NCBI GenBank assembly: GCA_902632305.1
Contig: CACPCG010000002.1
Coordinates: 124,001-188,000, forward strand
Length of the DNA: 64,000 nucleotides
Direction of reading: 5' to 3'
From: an uncultured Gammaproteobacteria bacterium
Lineage (GTDB): Bacteria; Pseudomonadota; Gammaproteobacteria; GCA-002705445; GCA-002716945
Shown piece after piece: positions 45,589-53,705 of this stretch. Under the pieces are notes generated by a model, which was not told the DNA's origin, searched no databases, and saw only the letters and a program-made list of their open reading frames with translations. How positions within the stretch are numbered: position 1 is the stretch's first letter; every line of letters begins with the position of its first letter. A program made the position numbers and the translations under genes.

Positions 45589-46218
45589 ATGAAATTAAAA
45601 ACAAAACCTGATTACTGGGACAAATCAAAGAAATATCTAGCATCAAAAGATAGAGTATTAAAATCTATAATCAATAATGTCAGTGACGAGAAATTTCTGC
45701 AGAGGACTTGTTCACCTTTTCAAACACTATCAAATGCAATCATTGGCCAACAGATATCAATTGCGGCGGCAGAGAGTATAACAAGAAGGGTTAGGAGTAC
45801 TTGTGGTTTGATTAATAAAAAAAACATTCTAACATCATCATCAGCGCAACTTAAGAAAACAGGACTATCAGGTCAAAAAGTAAAATACCTGAAAGGTTTG
45901 GCTAACCATCTAGACGAAAATAGTAATTTCTTCAGTTCAATTGAGAAAATGTCTGATGATGATGCTATTAAAAGCTTATGTAAACTTTATGGAGTTGGTA
46001 TATGGACAGCTGAGATGTATCTGATATTTCAGTTATTAAGACCAAATATACTTCCATTAGGAGATGTTGGATTGGTAAATAGTATGAATACAGTATACAA
46101 AATAGAAAATTCGTCAGTGGAGAAACTTCTCAAGATTTCAAAAAAATGGGAGCCCTTCAGAACCGTGGCTGTCTGGTATATCTGGAGAGTTATTGATGAT
46201 GATATAGTTGAATATTAA
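45589..46218 (+). CDS. DNA-3-methyladenine glycosylase II (AlkA-type, HhH-GPD)
   Basis: Base-excision glycosylase for alkylated purines. The helix-hairpin-helix LYGVGIWTAEMYLIFQLLR is followed by PLGDVGL, whose Asp is the catalytic residue of HhH-GPD enzymes. NAIIGQQISIAAAESITRRV is the typical upstream helix. At about 210 residues it is the compact bacterial form without the N-terminal TBP-like domain of E. coli AlkA. No Shine-Dalgarno sequence is visible, and the ATG (or GTG at 45583) lies just after a terminator. Confidence 0.88.
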   Translation: MKLKTKPDYWDKSKKYLASKDRVLKSIINNVSDEKFLQRTCSPFQTLSNAIIGQQISIAAAESITRRVRSTCGLINKKNILTSSSAQLKKTGLSGQKVKYLKGLANHLDENSNFFSSIEKMSDDDAIKSLCKLYGVGIWTAEMYLIFQLLRPNILPLGDVGLVNSMNTVYKIENSSVEKLLKISKKWEPFRTVAVWYIWRVIDDDIVEY

Positions 46219-46258
46219 TAAATAATAGTTAATTATGTATACAAATTGAGAGAGTTAA

Positions 46259-47275
46259 ATGGATCCGTTATCACAAGGACTTGTAGGCACTTCTATTAGT
46301 CATTTATATATCAAAAATAAAAAAATACTTTTGATGAGTTTGATTGCATTCTTATCCGCGATGAGTCCAGATTTGGATATTTTTTTTCGATCACAAACAG
46401 ATCCACTTTTGTTTTTCGAATTTCATAGGCAATTTACACATTCACTAATATTTATACCAATTGGCGGTCTCCTATGTTCGATATTTTTTTATTATCTGAT
46501 TGCAAAAAGATGCAGAATTTCTTTTATAAGTACGTTGGTTGTATGCACATTAGCATATTCAACTCATGGACTCGTAGACGCAACGACATCTTATGGAACA
46601 CAATTATATTGGCCCTTTAGTAATGAGAGAGTTTCCTTTAACATAATATCTGTTGTTGATCCTCTCTTTACTTTTCCCGTGCTTATACTTCTTATTTTTT
46701 CTATATCTAAGCGAAGTTATACTTTGTCTTTGCTATCAGTTATCTGGATTTTCTTTTACTATTCTCTTGGGAAGATGCAAGAACAGAGGGTGAGTTCCAT
46801 CATGGAAGAAGTTATTAAAGAGAGAGGACATGTCCCTAGTAATTTATTAGTAAAACCAAGTTTTGCGAATATAATAGTATGGAAAATCATATACGAACAT
46901 GAAAATGTTTATTATGTTGATGCTGTAAGAGCAGGGGTAACAAATTCATACCTAGGAGGAACATCAATAGCGAAACTAGATATTAGTAAATCATTTCCGT
47001 GGCTTGACAAAAAATCTCAACAAGCTAAAGACATAGAGAGGTTTCGTTGGTTTGCAGATAATTACTTATCCGTCCATCCAAATAATCCAATGCAAATTAT
47101 TGATGTAAGGTATTCTACATTGCCAAATAAAGTCTTGCCATTATGGTCAATTGAATTAAATAAATTTGCAGATAATAATGCACATATCAAATACGTTACT
47201 TCTAGAACTACATCTTCAAGAAATTATGGAGAATTATTAAAAATGATTTTTTCTAAAAATAAAAACTTGCTATAA
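46259..47275 (+). CDS. YdjM/DUF457-family inner-membrane metal-dependent hydrolase-like protein
   Basis: 338-residue integral membrane protein. The N-terminus DPLSQGLVGTSISHLY, the segment SAMSPDLDIFF, HRQFTHSLIF and the later HGLVDATTSYGTQLYWPFS contain the conserved His/Asp residues of this family. Several hydrophobic helices occupy the first ~180 residues and a soluble C-terminal domain follows. E. coli YdjM is an SOS-induced gene of unclear function, so the hydrolase label is only a family name. No LexA box is visible upstream. Confidence 0.8.
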   Translation: MDPLSQGLVGTSISHLYIKNKKILLMSLIAFLSAMSPDLDIFFRSQTDPLLFFEFHRQFTHSLIFIPIGGLLCSIFFYYLIAKRCRISFISTLVVCTLAYSTHGLVDATTSYGTQLYWPFSNERVSFNIISVVDPLFTFPVLILLIFSISKRSYTLSLLSVIWIFFYYSLGKMQEQRVSSIMEEVIKERGHVPSNLLVKPSFANIIVWKIIYEHENVYYVDAVRAGVTNSYLGGTSIAKLDISKSFPWLDKKSQQAKDIERFRWFADNYLSVHPNNPMQIIDVRYSTLPNKVLPLWSIELNKFADNNAHIKYVTSRTTSSRNYGELLKMIFSKNKNLL

Positions 47276-47282
47276 TGTAATT

Positions 47283-47573
47283 ATGAATAGAGATGGTGAT
47301 GGATTTTTAATAAATACTAGTGACTGGTCTGAGGAAATCATGTACCAAATGGCAAGTGATGATGACTTTCAGATTACTGACGAAATAAAAGGCTTTATAA
47401 TGAAGGCACGCGAAATGTATAATGAGACTGGAACTGTGCCAGCTATAAGAGTGTTTGCCAAAGAGTATGGGATGGATCGTAAAGCATCCAAACTTTATGA
47501 TATATTCGAGTCAGGACCAATGAAAAAAATAGCTAAATATGGAGGACTACCTAAACCTACTGGATGCGTGTAG
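47283..47573 (+). CDS. tusE: TusE/DsrC-family sulfur-carrier protein, copy 1
   Basis: 96 residues, the usual DsrC/TusE fold length. The C-terminus GGLPKPTGCV carries the penultimate cysteine that binds the sulfur passed to MnmA for tRNA thiolation. DsrC proteins of dissimilatory sulfur oxidisers have a second cysteine ten residues earlier; here that position is Ala (in KKIAKYGG), so this is the TusE type. It is followed after 7 bases by a second copy that is about 76 percent identical by my residue count (23 differences in 96). Confidence 0.92.
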   Translation: MNRDGDGFLINTSDWSEEIMYQMASDDDFQITDEIKGFIMKAREMYNETGTVPAIRVFAKEYGMDRKASKLYDIFESGPMKKIAKYGGLPKPTGCV

Positions 47574-47580
47574 TACTAAC

Positions 47581-47871
47581 ATGGAAAGAGATGGAGATGG
47601 ATTTTTATTAAATATCAATGATTGGTCTGAAGCCCTAATGTATCAAATGGCTAAAGAAGATGATTTTGAAATCACAGATGAGATAAAAGAATACATCTTA
47701 AAAGCACGGGAGATGTTTAGTCAATCAGGAACTGTGCCCGCAATGAGAGATTTTGCAAAAGAATTCGGTATGGACCGCAAAGCAACAAAACTATATGAAG
47801 TGTTTAAGTCTGGGCCTATGAAAAAAATAGCAAAGTATGGAGGTCTACCAAAACCAACTGGCTGCGTCTAG
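47581..47871 (+). CDS. tusE: TusE/DsrC-family sulfur-carrier protein, copy 2
   Basis: Second tandem tusE, also 96 residues, with an identical C-terminal 19 residues (GPMKKIAKYGG then LPKPTGCV). The frame is open further upstream to an ATG at 47539, but that would overlap copy 1; ATG at 47581 aligns exactly with the start of copy 1 (RDGDGFL). The differences are scattered and conservative. It also has Ala at the second-cysteine position. Functional split between the copies is unknown. Confidence 0.92.
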   Translation: MERDGDGFLLNINDWSEALMYQMAKEDDFEITDEIKEYILKAREMFSQSGTVPAMRDFAKEFGMDRKATKLYEVFKSGPMKKIAKYGGLPKPTGCV

Positions 47872-47955
47872 CCTTGTATTAAATAAAAATATATCGTTAT
47901 TCTCAATGACTATATTTTAAATTCGCAACTTGTTAAATTAAATCAGAAATTTTAT

Positions 47956-48298
47956 TGGAGGCGGCGGGAATCGAACCCGCGTCCGAAAGCACTTCTCCTT
48001 TGGCGCTACATGTTTAGTTTGTTCATAATTTAATTATCAAGCCTACAACAAACAGTCTACTCAATAACGGTCTCGTTTTAATTTAACAATATACTAACGA
48101 GCATATATATTGCGGTCTTATCATAATGACTTCAGTACAAAGCATATAAGCCTACTTTGAGTGAAGCTAGCGGCAGTTAGGCTGCTAGTGCTAAAGGTTT
48201 ATTTTCAGCGTTTATTGTTTTTCAGCAGTTTTACGAGTTACCGAAAGCTCGACATGCTCCTCAAGTTCTGCAACCCACGTCGAAACCAGGTCGCCCCC
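47956..48298 (-). ncRNA. ssrA: Transfer-messenger RNA (tmRNA)
   Basis: Ribosome-rescue RNA. On the minus strand the 5' end reads GGGGGCGACCTGGTTTCGAC and the 3' end GGGTTCGATTCCCGCCGCC followed by TCCA, forming the tRNA-Ala-like domain with an encoded CCA (TGG at 47956-47958). The 343-base length is normal. The region between contains the tag frame at 48177-48209. Open frames crossing this region on the plus strand are not genes. It is divergent from purL. Confidence 0.96.
48177..48209 (-). other. ssrA: tmRNA proteolysis-tag reading frame
   Basis: The frame after the conserved AATAAAC stretch reads GCT GAA AAT AAA CCT TTA GCA CTA GCA GCC TAA, encoding AENKPLALAA. The hydrophobic end LALAA fits recognition by ClpXP. 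The resume codon is placed by aligning with the E. coli tmRNA, where GCA starts the tag at the same distance from the CTCGTAAAA segment. Confidence 0.85.
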
Positions 48299-48371
48299 GA
48301 TATATGCTCAATAAGTGTATATCTAAGTTATACTATTATCAACGATAATGTATTATTATATATCTATCAGA

Positions 48372-51300
48372 ATGACCAAAAATCAATATATTTTCAAAGC
48401 AAAATCCGAAAAAGTAAATATTGGTATCTCAAAATTTTTATTAAATTTTGCCTCGCAAACCACTGTATTTTCATTATATTTATTGAAATCTAATAATAAG
48501 TTAACTAAATCTGAGAGATCCAAACTCAAAAATACACTCAATGCGACTGAGTTTAGTATTGCTCTACTCGATGTAAATTCAAGCATAATTATCTCGCACA
48601 GAACAAGACATTTTTCGTCATGGTCTGAGAAAGCCCATCAAATACTCTCATCATGTGGATTCTCATCAGATATTGAAATAGAGAAGATTACTTGCATTAA
48701 CTTTGAGGCAAAAAAAAATCTTCGGAACAGTTTTATAAAGACTATTAATTCTCTTACCGACAAGATGACTCAATCTGTCATTCATAGAGCATATGATATT
48801 AAGAAATTTCTATCTCATAATGATGTTCCATTAAAACCCAAGAAAGCAAAAGAAGTAAAATTGCAAACACTAGATGCCTTTAATAGAAAAATGGGACTAG
48901 CACTTAATCCTCTAGAAATTAAATACCTTAAAAACATTTATAGAGAAATAAAAAGGAATCCATCGGATATAGAATTAATGATGTTTGCACAAATCAACTC
49001 TGAGCATTGTAGACATAAGATATTTAATTCACCAATTCAATATAAACAGAGAAAATCTAAAACACTTTTTTCATTAATTAAAGATACATACCAAAAAACA
49101 AATAAAGATATTTTATCTGCATATTCAGATAATTGTTCCGCTATAAAGTCCTATTCAAAATCCTTTTTACGCACCAATAACAATAGATATATTAATTCAA
49201 GCACTGAAAGTGCATACATTATTAAAGCAGAAACGCATAATCACCCAACTGCAATAGCACCATATGAAGGTGCTGCTACTGGGTCTGGTGGAGAAATACG
49301 TGATGAAGGATCAACCGGAATTGGCTCGATACCTAAGATTGGATTTGCTGGATTTACTTTGTCAAATCTCAACATACAATCTAATATTATGCCATGGGAA
49401 AAAAATTCGATACAGCCGCCTGAAAGGATTAAGACGCCGCTCGAAATAATAATTGAAGCGCCAATTGGCGCTGCAAGATATAATAATGAGTTTGGGCGTC
49501 CAAATATATTTGGATATTTCAGAACATTTGAGCGTAAATTATCCAGATCATTAAAGCTGTATAAGAATTATGGTTATCATAAACCAATTATGATTGCTGG
49601 AGGTATTGGTAGTTTACAATTCAATCATGCTCACAAAAAGAAACTCTCGGATAATGATCAAATAATTGTTCTAGGTGGGTCCTCGTACTTAATAGGAATT
49701 GGTGGAGGTGCAGCGTCTTCTCTAGCATCTGGAGTAAGTTCAAAAGATTTAGATTTTGCCTCTGTACAAAGAGAAAATCCAGAAATGGAGAGAAGATGCC
49801 AAGAGGTTATTAATCAGTGTATATACAGGAATAAAAGCAATCCCATCAAAAGCATACATGATGTTGGCGCAGGAGGACTCAGTAATGCTGTTCCAGAGAT
49901 AGTCAACGAATCTAAAATGGGAGCGATAATTAACTTATCATCAATCCCTGTTGCTCAGAAATCAATGAGCCCGTTGGAAGTCTGGTGTAACGAGTCACAA
50001 GAAAGATATGTTATTGTAATTTCCAGAAAAAATCTAAAAGTATTCGAACAGATATGTATTAGAGAAAATTGTCCATTTGCTGTGATAGGGCATGTAACTA
50101 AATCAAAAAAATTAAAACTTTATGACAGTTCGGGCAATGCAATCATAGATCTCAAGATGAAAAACCTTTTGGGTAAACCACCTATACCGACAATTAAGGT
50201 AAAAGATGTGAAAGCAGATAACAATGTAAAAACATATAGTTCGCCAAATTTTGAGGAAACCGCTCATTTGATTTTACAGTTGCCTTGTGTCTCAGACAAA
50301 GGTTTTTTGATTACAATCGGTGATAGATCTGTCACAGGACTAGTATCGAGAGATCAAATGATAGGACAGTATCAAATTCCAGTTTCTAATGTTGCTATAA
50401 GCTTGACTGATTTTAAATCAAAGACAGGCGAGGTAATGACGATTGGTGAAAGACCCTTGATATCGCTATACGACTCTAAAGCATCAATTGATATGTGTCT
50501 TGGAGAGATAATAACAAATATTTCATGCTGTAATATAGAATCTTTAAAAAATCTAAAATTATCAGCAAATTGGATGGCATCATCCTCTAGTGATTATGAG
50601 ATAAATAAATTATATTCTGCGACAAAAAGATTATCTAGCCTCTGCAGACAATTAAATATAACTATCCCTGTTGGTAAAGATTCTCTATCTATGAAGACCT
50701 CTTGGAGGAAATCTGAGAAAAACTATGAAGTTGAGAGCCTAGTGAGTTTAGTTCTATCTGGTTTTTCAAAAATCAATGATGTTTCACAAATAATTACACC
50801 GGATTTGAAGGGAGAGGGTAATTTATATTTAATTGATATAGCAAATAATCAACAAAGACTTGGAGGCTCAGCATTTGAACAAGTCAATTCACTTTCGATA
50901 TCAGATGTACCAAAGATAGATAGTTTGGAGTCTATCAAAAGTTATTTTGAGTTAAGCCAGAAGCTTGTAAAAAATAAAGTCATAAGTGCGTACCATGATA
51001 AATCTGATGGTGGTTTATTTACAACTTTAGCTGAGATGGCGTTCGCTGGTAATAAATCTGTAATCCTAGATAAAGTAACCAATCTCATTGACACCGATGA
51101 AAAGCTTAATCGATTTATGTTTAATGAGGAGTTAGGTGTGGTGGTTGAGGTACAAAAAAATATGGAACAAAAATTTAAAAAGTTGTGTAAATCTAGCTCT
51201 ATTGGAAAAAATATAGTCCATCTTGGTTCTACTAAAAGTAAAGTTAAACCTGTTCTGAGAATTATTTCCAAAAATAATATAGAGATGCCTATATATATGT

Positions 51301-52214
51301 TAAGAGCATCATGGAGTAAATTATCATATAACATCCAGAGTCTTAGAGATAATCCAAAAACATCACGCCAAGAGTATGAATCAAAAATAAGTATTCACAA
51401 AAATTATTTAAACCCAAGATTTGTATTCAAGCCGATAAAGAACAAGATTAAGAAAATATACAAGAATCGTAAACCTAAAATTGCAATTTTTAGAGAACAA
51501 GGAGTAAATGGTCATAAGGAAATGGCTAATGCATTTCTGCAATCAGGATTTGACTGTTATGATTTTCATACAAATGATTTATCATCTTCACTAAAAAACT
51601 TTAATGGTATTGTAGCGTGTGGCGGGTTTTCATTCGGTGATGTATTGGGCGCTGGAAGAGGATGGGCTCAAAAAATTATTCAAAATGTTAAATACAAAAA
51701 AGAACTCGAGCGATTTTTCTCTAATACTTCGAATTTTGCTTTAGGTGTTTGCAATGGATGTCAGATGTTTTCTCATCTCACAGAAATAATCCCAGATGCC
51801 ACTCACTGGCCTTTATTTGCTCAAAATTTGTCATCTCAATTTGAAGCGAGATTATCTAGAGTGATAATAAATAAAAATAATTCAGTTTTCTTACATAACA
51901 TGGAAAACAGCATTCTACCGTTAGTTGTTTCACATGGAGAGGGTAGAGCAATTTTTAAAGATAAAAAAGATTCATCAAATGCTATAATAAATTATGTGAA
52001 CTTTGAAAATAAAAAAACTAACATCTATCCTCACAACCCGAATGGATCTTCAAATGGTGCAACAGGTTTTACAAATTCAGATGGGAGAATTACAATTATG
52101 ATGCCTCATCCAGAGAGACTATATAATATCCATTCATATTCATATCGACCGGAGTCTTGGCATGACTCTCCATGGAAACAATTCTTTATAAACGCAAGAG
52201 AGTGGTTAAAATAA
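48372..52214 (+). CDS. purL: Phosphoribosylformylglycinamidine synthase, large single-chain form
   Basis: Fourth step of purine synthesis: converts FGAR to FGAM with glutamine and ATP. The single-chain form has an N-terminal domain, a linker, two PurM-like halves (KAETHNHPTAIAPYEGAATGSGGE in the first, DKSDGGLFTTLAEMAFAG in the second) and a C-terminal class I glutaminase domain with the nucleophile in LGVCNGCQMF and the catalytic His/Glu region MPHPERL. ATG at 48372 fits the E. coli N-terminus better than ATG at 48348. About 1280 residues, near normal. Confidence 0.96.
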   Translation: MTKNQYIFKAKSEKVNIGISKFLLNFASQTTVFSLYLLKSNNKLTKSERSKLKNTLNATEFSIALLDVNSSIIISHRTRHFSSWSEKAHQILSSCGFSSDIEIEKITCINFEAKKNLRNSFIKTINSLTDKMTQSVIHRAYDIKKFLSHNDVPLKPKKAKEVKLQTLDAFNRKMGLALNPLEIKYLKNIYREIKRNPSDIELMMFAQINSEHCRHKIFNSPIQYKQRKSKTLFSLIKDTYQKTNKDILSAYSDNCSAIKSYSKSFLRTNNNRYINSSTESAYIIKAETHNHPTAIAPYEGAATGSGGEIRDEGSTGIGSIPKIGFAGFTLSNLNIQSNIMPWEKNSIQPPERIKTPLEIIIEAPIGAARYNNEFGRPNIFGYFRTFERKLSRSLKLYKNYGYHKPIMIAGGIGSLQFNHAHKKKLSDNDQIIVLGGSSYLIGIGGGAASSLASGVSSKDLDFASVQRENPEMERRCQEVINQCIYRNKSNPIKSIHDVGAGGLSNAVPEIVNESKMGAIINLSSIPVAQKSMSPLEVWCNESQERYVIVISRKNLKVFEQICIRENCPFAVIGHVTKSKKLKLYDSSGNAIIDLKMKNLLGKPPIPTIKVKDVKADNNVKTYSSPNFEETAHLILQLPCVSDKGFLITIGDRSVTGLVSRDQMIGQYQIPVSNVAISLTDFKSKTGEVMTIGERPLISLYDSKASIDMCLGEIITNISCCNIESLKNLKLSANWMASSSSDYEINKLYSATKRLSSLCRQLNITIPVGKDSLSMKTSWRKSEKNYEVESLVSLVLSGFSKINDVSQIITPDLKGEGNLYLIDIANNQQRLGGSAFEQVNSLSISDVPKIDSLESIKSYFELSQKLVKNKVISAYHDKSDGGLFTTLAEMAFAGNKSVILDKVTNLIDTDEKLNRFMFNEELGVVVEVQKNMEQKFKKLCKSSSIGKNIVHLGSTKSKVKPVLRIISKNNIEMPIYMLRASWSKLSYNIQSLRDNPKTSRQEYESKISIHKNYLNPRFVFKPIKNKIKKIYKNRKPKIAIFREQGVNGHKEMANAFLQSGFDCYDFHTNDLSSSLKNFNGIVACGGFSFGDVLGAGRGWAQKIIQNVKYKKELERFFSNTSNFALGVCNGCQMFSHLTEIIPDATHWPLFAQNLSSQFEARLSRVIINKNNSVFLHNMENSILPLVVSHGEGRAIFKDKKDSSNAIINYVNFENKKTNIYPHNPNGSSNGATGFTNSDGRITIMMPHPERLYNIHSYSYRPESWHDSPWKQFFINAREWLK

Positions 52215-53144
52215 ATGAGAAAAAAATTTATATTAGATTCAGAGAATGATGTTACATGCGAAGCTTTATTTAAGAGAAGAAGAGATATAATCAAAGGAAT
52301 TATTTCAGCTCCTTTTGTTTTATCAACTAATTTTTCTAATGCAGAAAATAAACATTTAATTTTTCAAAAAGATATAAAATATAGTACCAATGAACAAACA
52401 AATACTATCAAACAAATAACATCTTATAATAATTTTTATGAATTAGGGAGTGGCAAAAGGGATCCTATGATAAACGCAAATTCATTAAAAACAGACAACT
52501 GGAAATTAACAGTCGATGGTCTCGTTGAAAAGCCACAAACATTTGATTTAGATGAATTAATTAAAAAATTCACATTAGAAGAGCGAATTTATAGATTAAG
52601 ATGTGTAGAAGCATGGTCAATGGTCATACCTTGGATTGGTTTTGAACTCAATAAGCTCATTAAGCTAGTTAAACCATTGTCATCAGCTAAATACATATCT
52701 TTTCAATCTATATTAGATAGAGAAAACCTTCCTGGACAGAGAAGAGAAATTCTTCAATGGCCATACAGAGAGGGTTTACGTATTGATGAAGCAAATAATC
52801 CACTGACAATTTTGTCGGTTGGCCTCTATGGGAAAGTATTACCAAATCAAAATGGTTCTCCAATTAGACTTGTTGTACCGTGGAAATACGGATTTAAAAG
52901 TATAAAATCTATTGTAAAAATATCTCTTGTATCTGAGGAGCCAGAGACGTCTTGGAATTTAGAGACGCCAAATGAGTACGGCTTTTACTCTAATGTCAAC
53001 CCTTATGTAAATCATCCACGCTGGAGTCAGAAAAGAGAGAGAAGAATAGGGGAGTTTAGAAAAAGAGATACAGAGATGTTCAATGGCTATTCTGAATTTG
53101 TGAGTAGCCTATATAAAGGGATGGATTTGAAAAAATTTTTCTAG
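52215..53144 (+). CDS. msrP: Protein-methionine-sulfoxide reductase catalytic subunit MsrP
   Basis: Periplasmic molybdopterin enzyme that reduces methionine sulfoxide in oxidised envelope proteins. A twin-arginine signal is visible (FKRRRDIIKGIISAPF, about residues 22-37). The YedY fold motifs are YNNFYELGSGKRDP, ERIYRLRCVEAWSMVIPWIGF with the Mo-coordinating Cys, and RLVVPWKYGFKSIKSIV. Length 309 is close to the E. coli protein. The ATG follows the purL stop at once, and msrQ comes next, so the pair forms the MsrPQ system. Confidence 0.95.
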   Translation: MRKKFILDSENDVTCEALFKRRRDIIKGIISAPFVLSTNFSNAENKHLIFQKDIKYSTNEQTNTIKQITSYNNFYELGSGKRDPMINANSLKTDNWKLTVDGLVEKPQTFDLDELIKKFTLEERIYRLRCVEAWSMVIPWIGFELNKLIKLVKPLSSAKYISFQSILDRENLPGQRREILQWPYREGLRIDEANNPLTILSVGLYGKVLPNQNGSPIRLVVPWKYGFKSIKSIVKISLVSEEPETSWNLETPNEYGFYSNVNPYVNHPRWSQKRERRIGEFRKRDTEMFNGYSEFVSSLYKGMDLKKFF

Positions 53145-53147
53145 GTT

Positions 53148-53705
53148 ATGAGTTATCAAAATATTTTAACTTATCTAATTGCAATTTTACCGATACTTCT
53201 AATCATGTGTATATTCGTGTTACCAAATGATGTTATTAATCCTATCTCTTATCTCATAAATATTTCAGGCCATATTTCAATTATTTTTCTTTTCCTAACA
53301 TTATTTACCTCAAGAATTGAAATCTTAAAAAAGAACCTCAATAGGAAATTAATTGGGTTAACAAGTTTTTCATATTTATTGGTTCACGTAATTTTATATT
53401 TTTTTGATAATAATTTTAATTATTCATATGTAAAAGATGATTTGCTTAGTCTTAAATATATTCAAGTTGGTTACATTGCAATGATTCTATATTTACCATT
53501 AGTGATCTCTTCAAATAATTTTATAAAGTTTCTTTTGGGATCATTGTGGAAATCTATCCATAAGACTATATACATAATTATGGGATTGTCCCTCATACAC
53601 TATTTTCTTGTTATAAAAGCAGATTATCTAATAATCTACTTTTATTTGTTTTTAACTTTGTTTGTTTTACTTAAAAGTAGTAAGATACAAAAACATGGAC
53701 CGTAG
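53148..53705 (+). CDS. msrQ: MsrPQ haem-binding membrane subunit MsrQ
   Basis: Inner-membrane b-type cytochrome that passes quinone or flavin electrons to MsrP. The 185-residue protein is almost wholly hydrophobic, with about five to six helices of the ferric-reductase-like fold and conserved histidines (INISGHISII, YLLVHVILYF, KSIHKTIYIIMG, LIHYFL). It lies 3 bases after msrP and its last 11 bases overlap the start of soxB. Confidence 0.9.
   Translation: MSYQNILTYLIAILPILLIMCIFVLPNDVINPISYLINISGHISIIFLFLTLFTSRIEILKKNLNRKLIGLTSFSYLLVHVILYFFDNNFNYSYVKDDLLSLKYIQVGYIAMILYLPLVISSNNFIKFLLGSLWKSIHKTIYIIMGLSLIHYFLVIKADYLIIYFYLFLTLFVLLKSSKIQKHGP

Noticed and set aside
46259-47275. SOS regulation of the ydjM-like gene.
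   Set aside because: No LexA-type CTG-N10-CAG box is visible in the short upstream gap.
47539-47580. Upstream extension of the second tusE to ATG 47539.
   Set aside because: It would overlap the end of copy 1; ATG 47581 aligns residue for residue with the start of copy 1.
47283-47871. Calling the TusE pair DsrC of a reverse dissimilatory sulfite reductase pathway.
   Set aside because: Both copies have Ala in place of the second redox cysteine, and no dsr genes are visible in the window.
48161-48493. Open plus-strand frame of 110 codons between tusE and purL.
   Set aside because: It crosses the tmRNA gene on the opposite strand and the purL start; no protein-like pattern.
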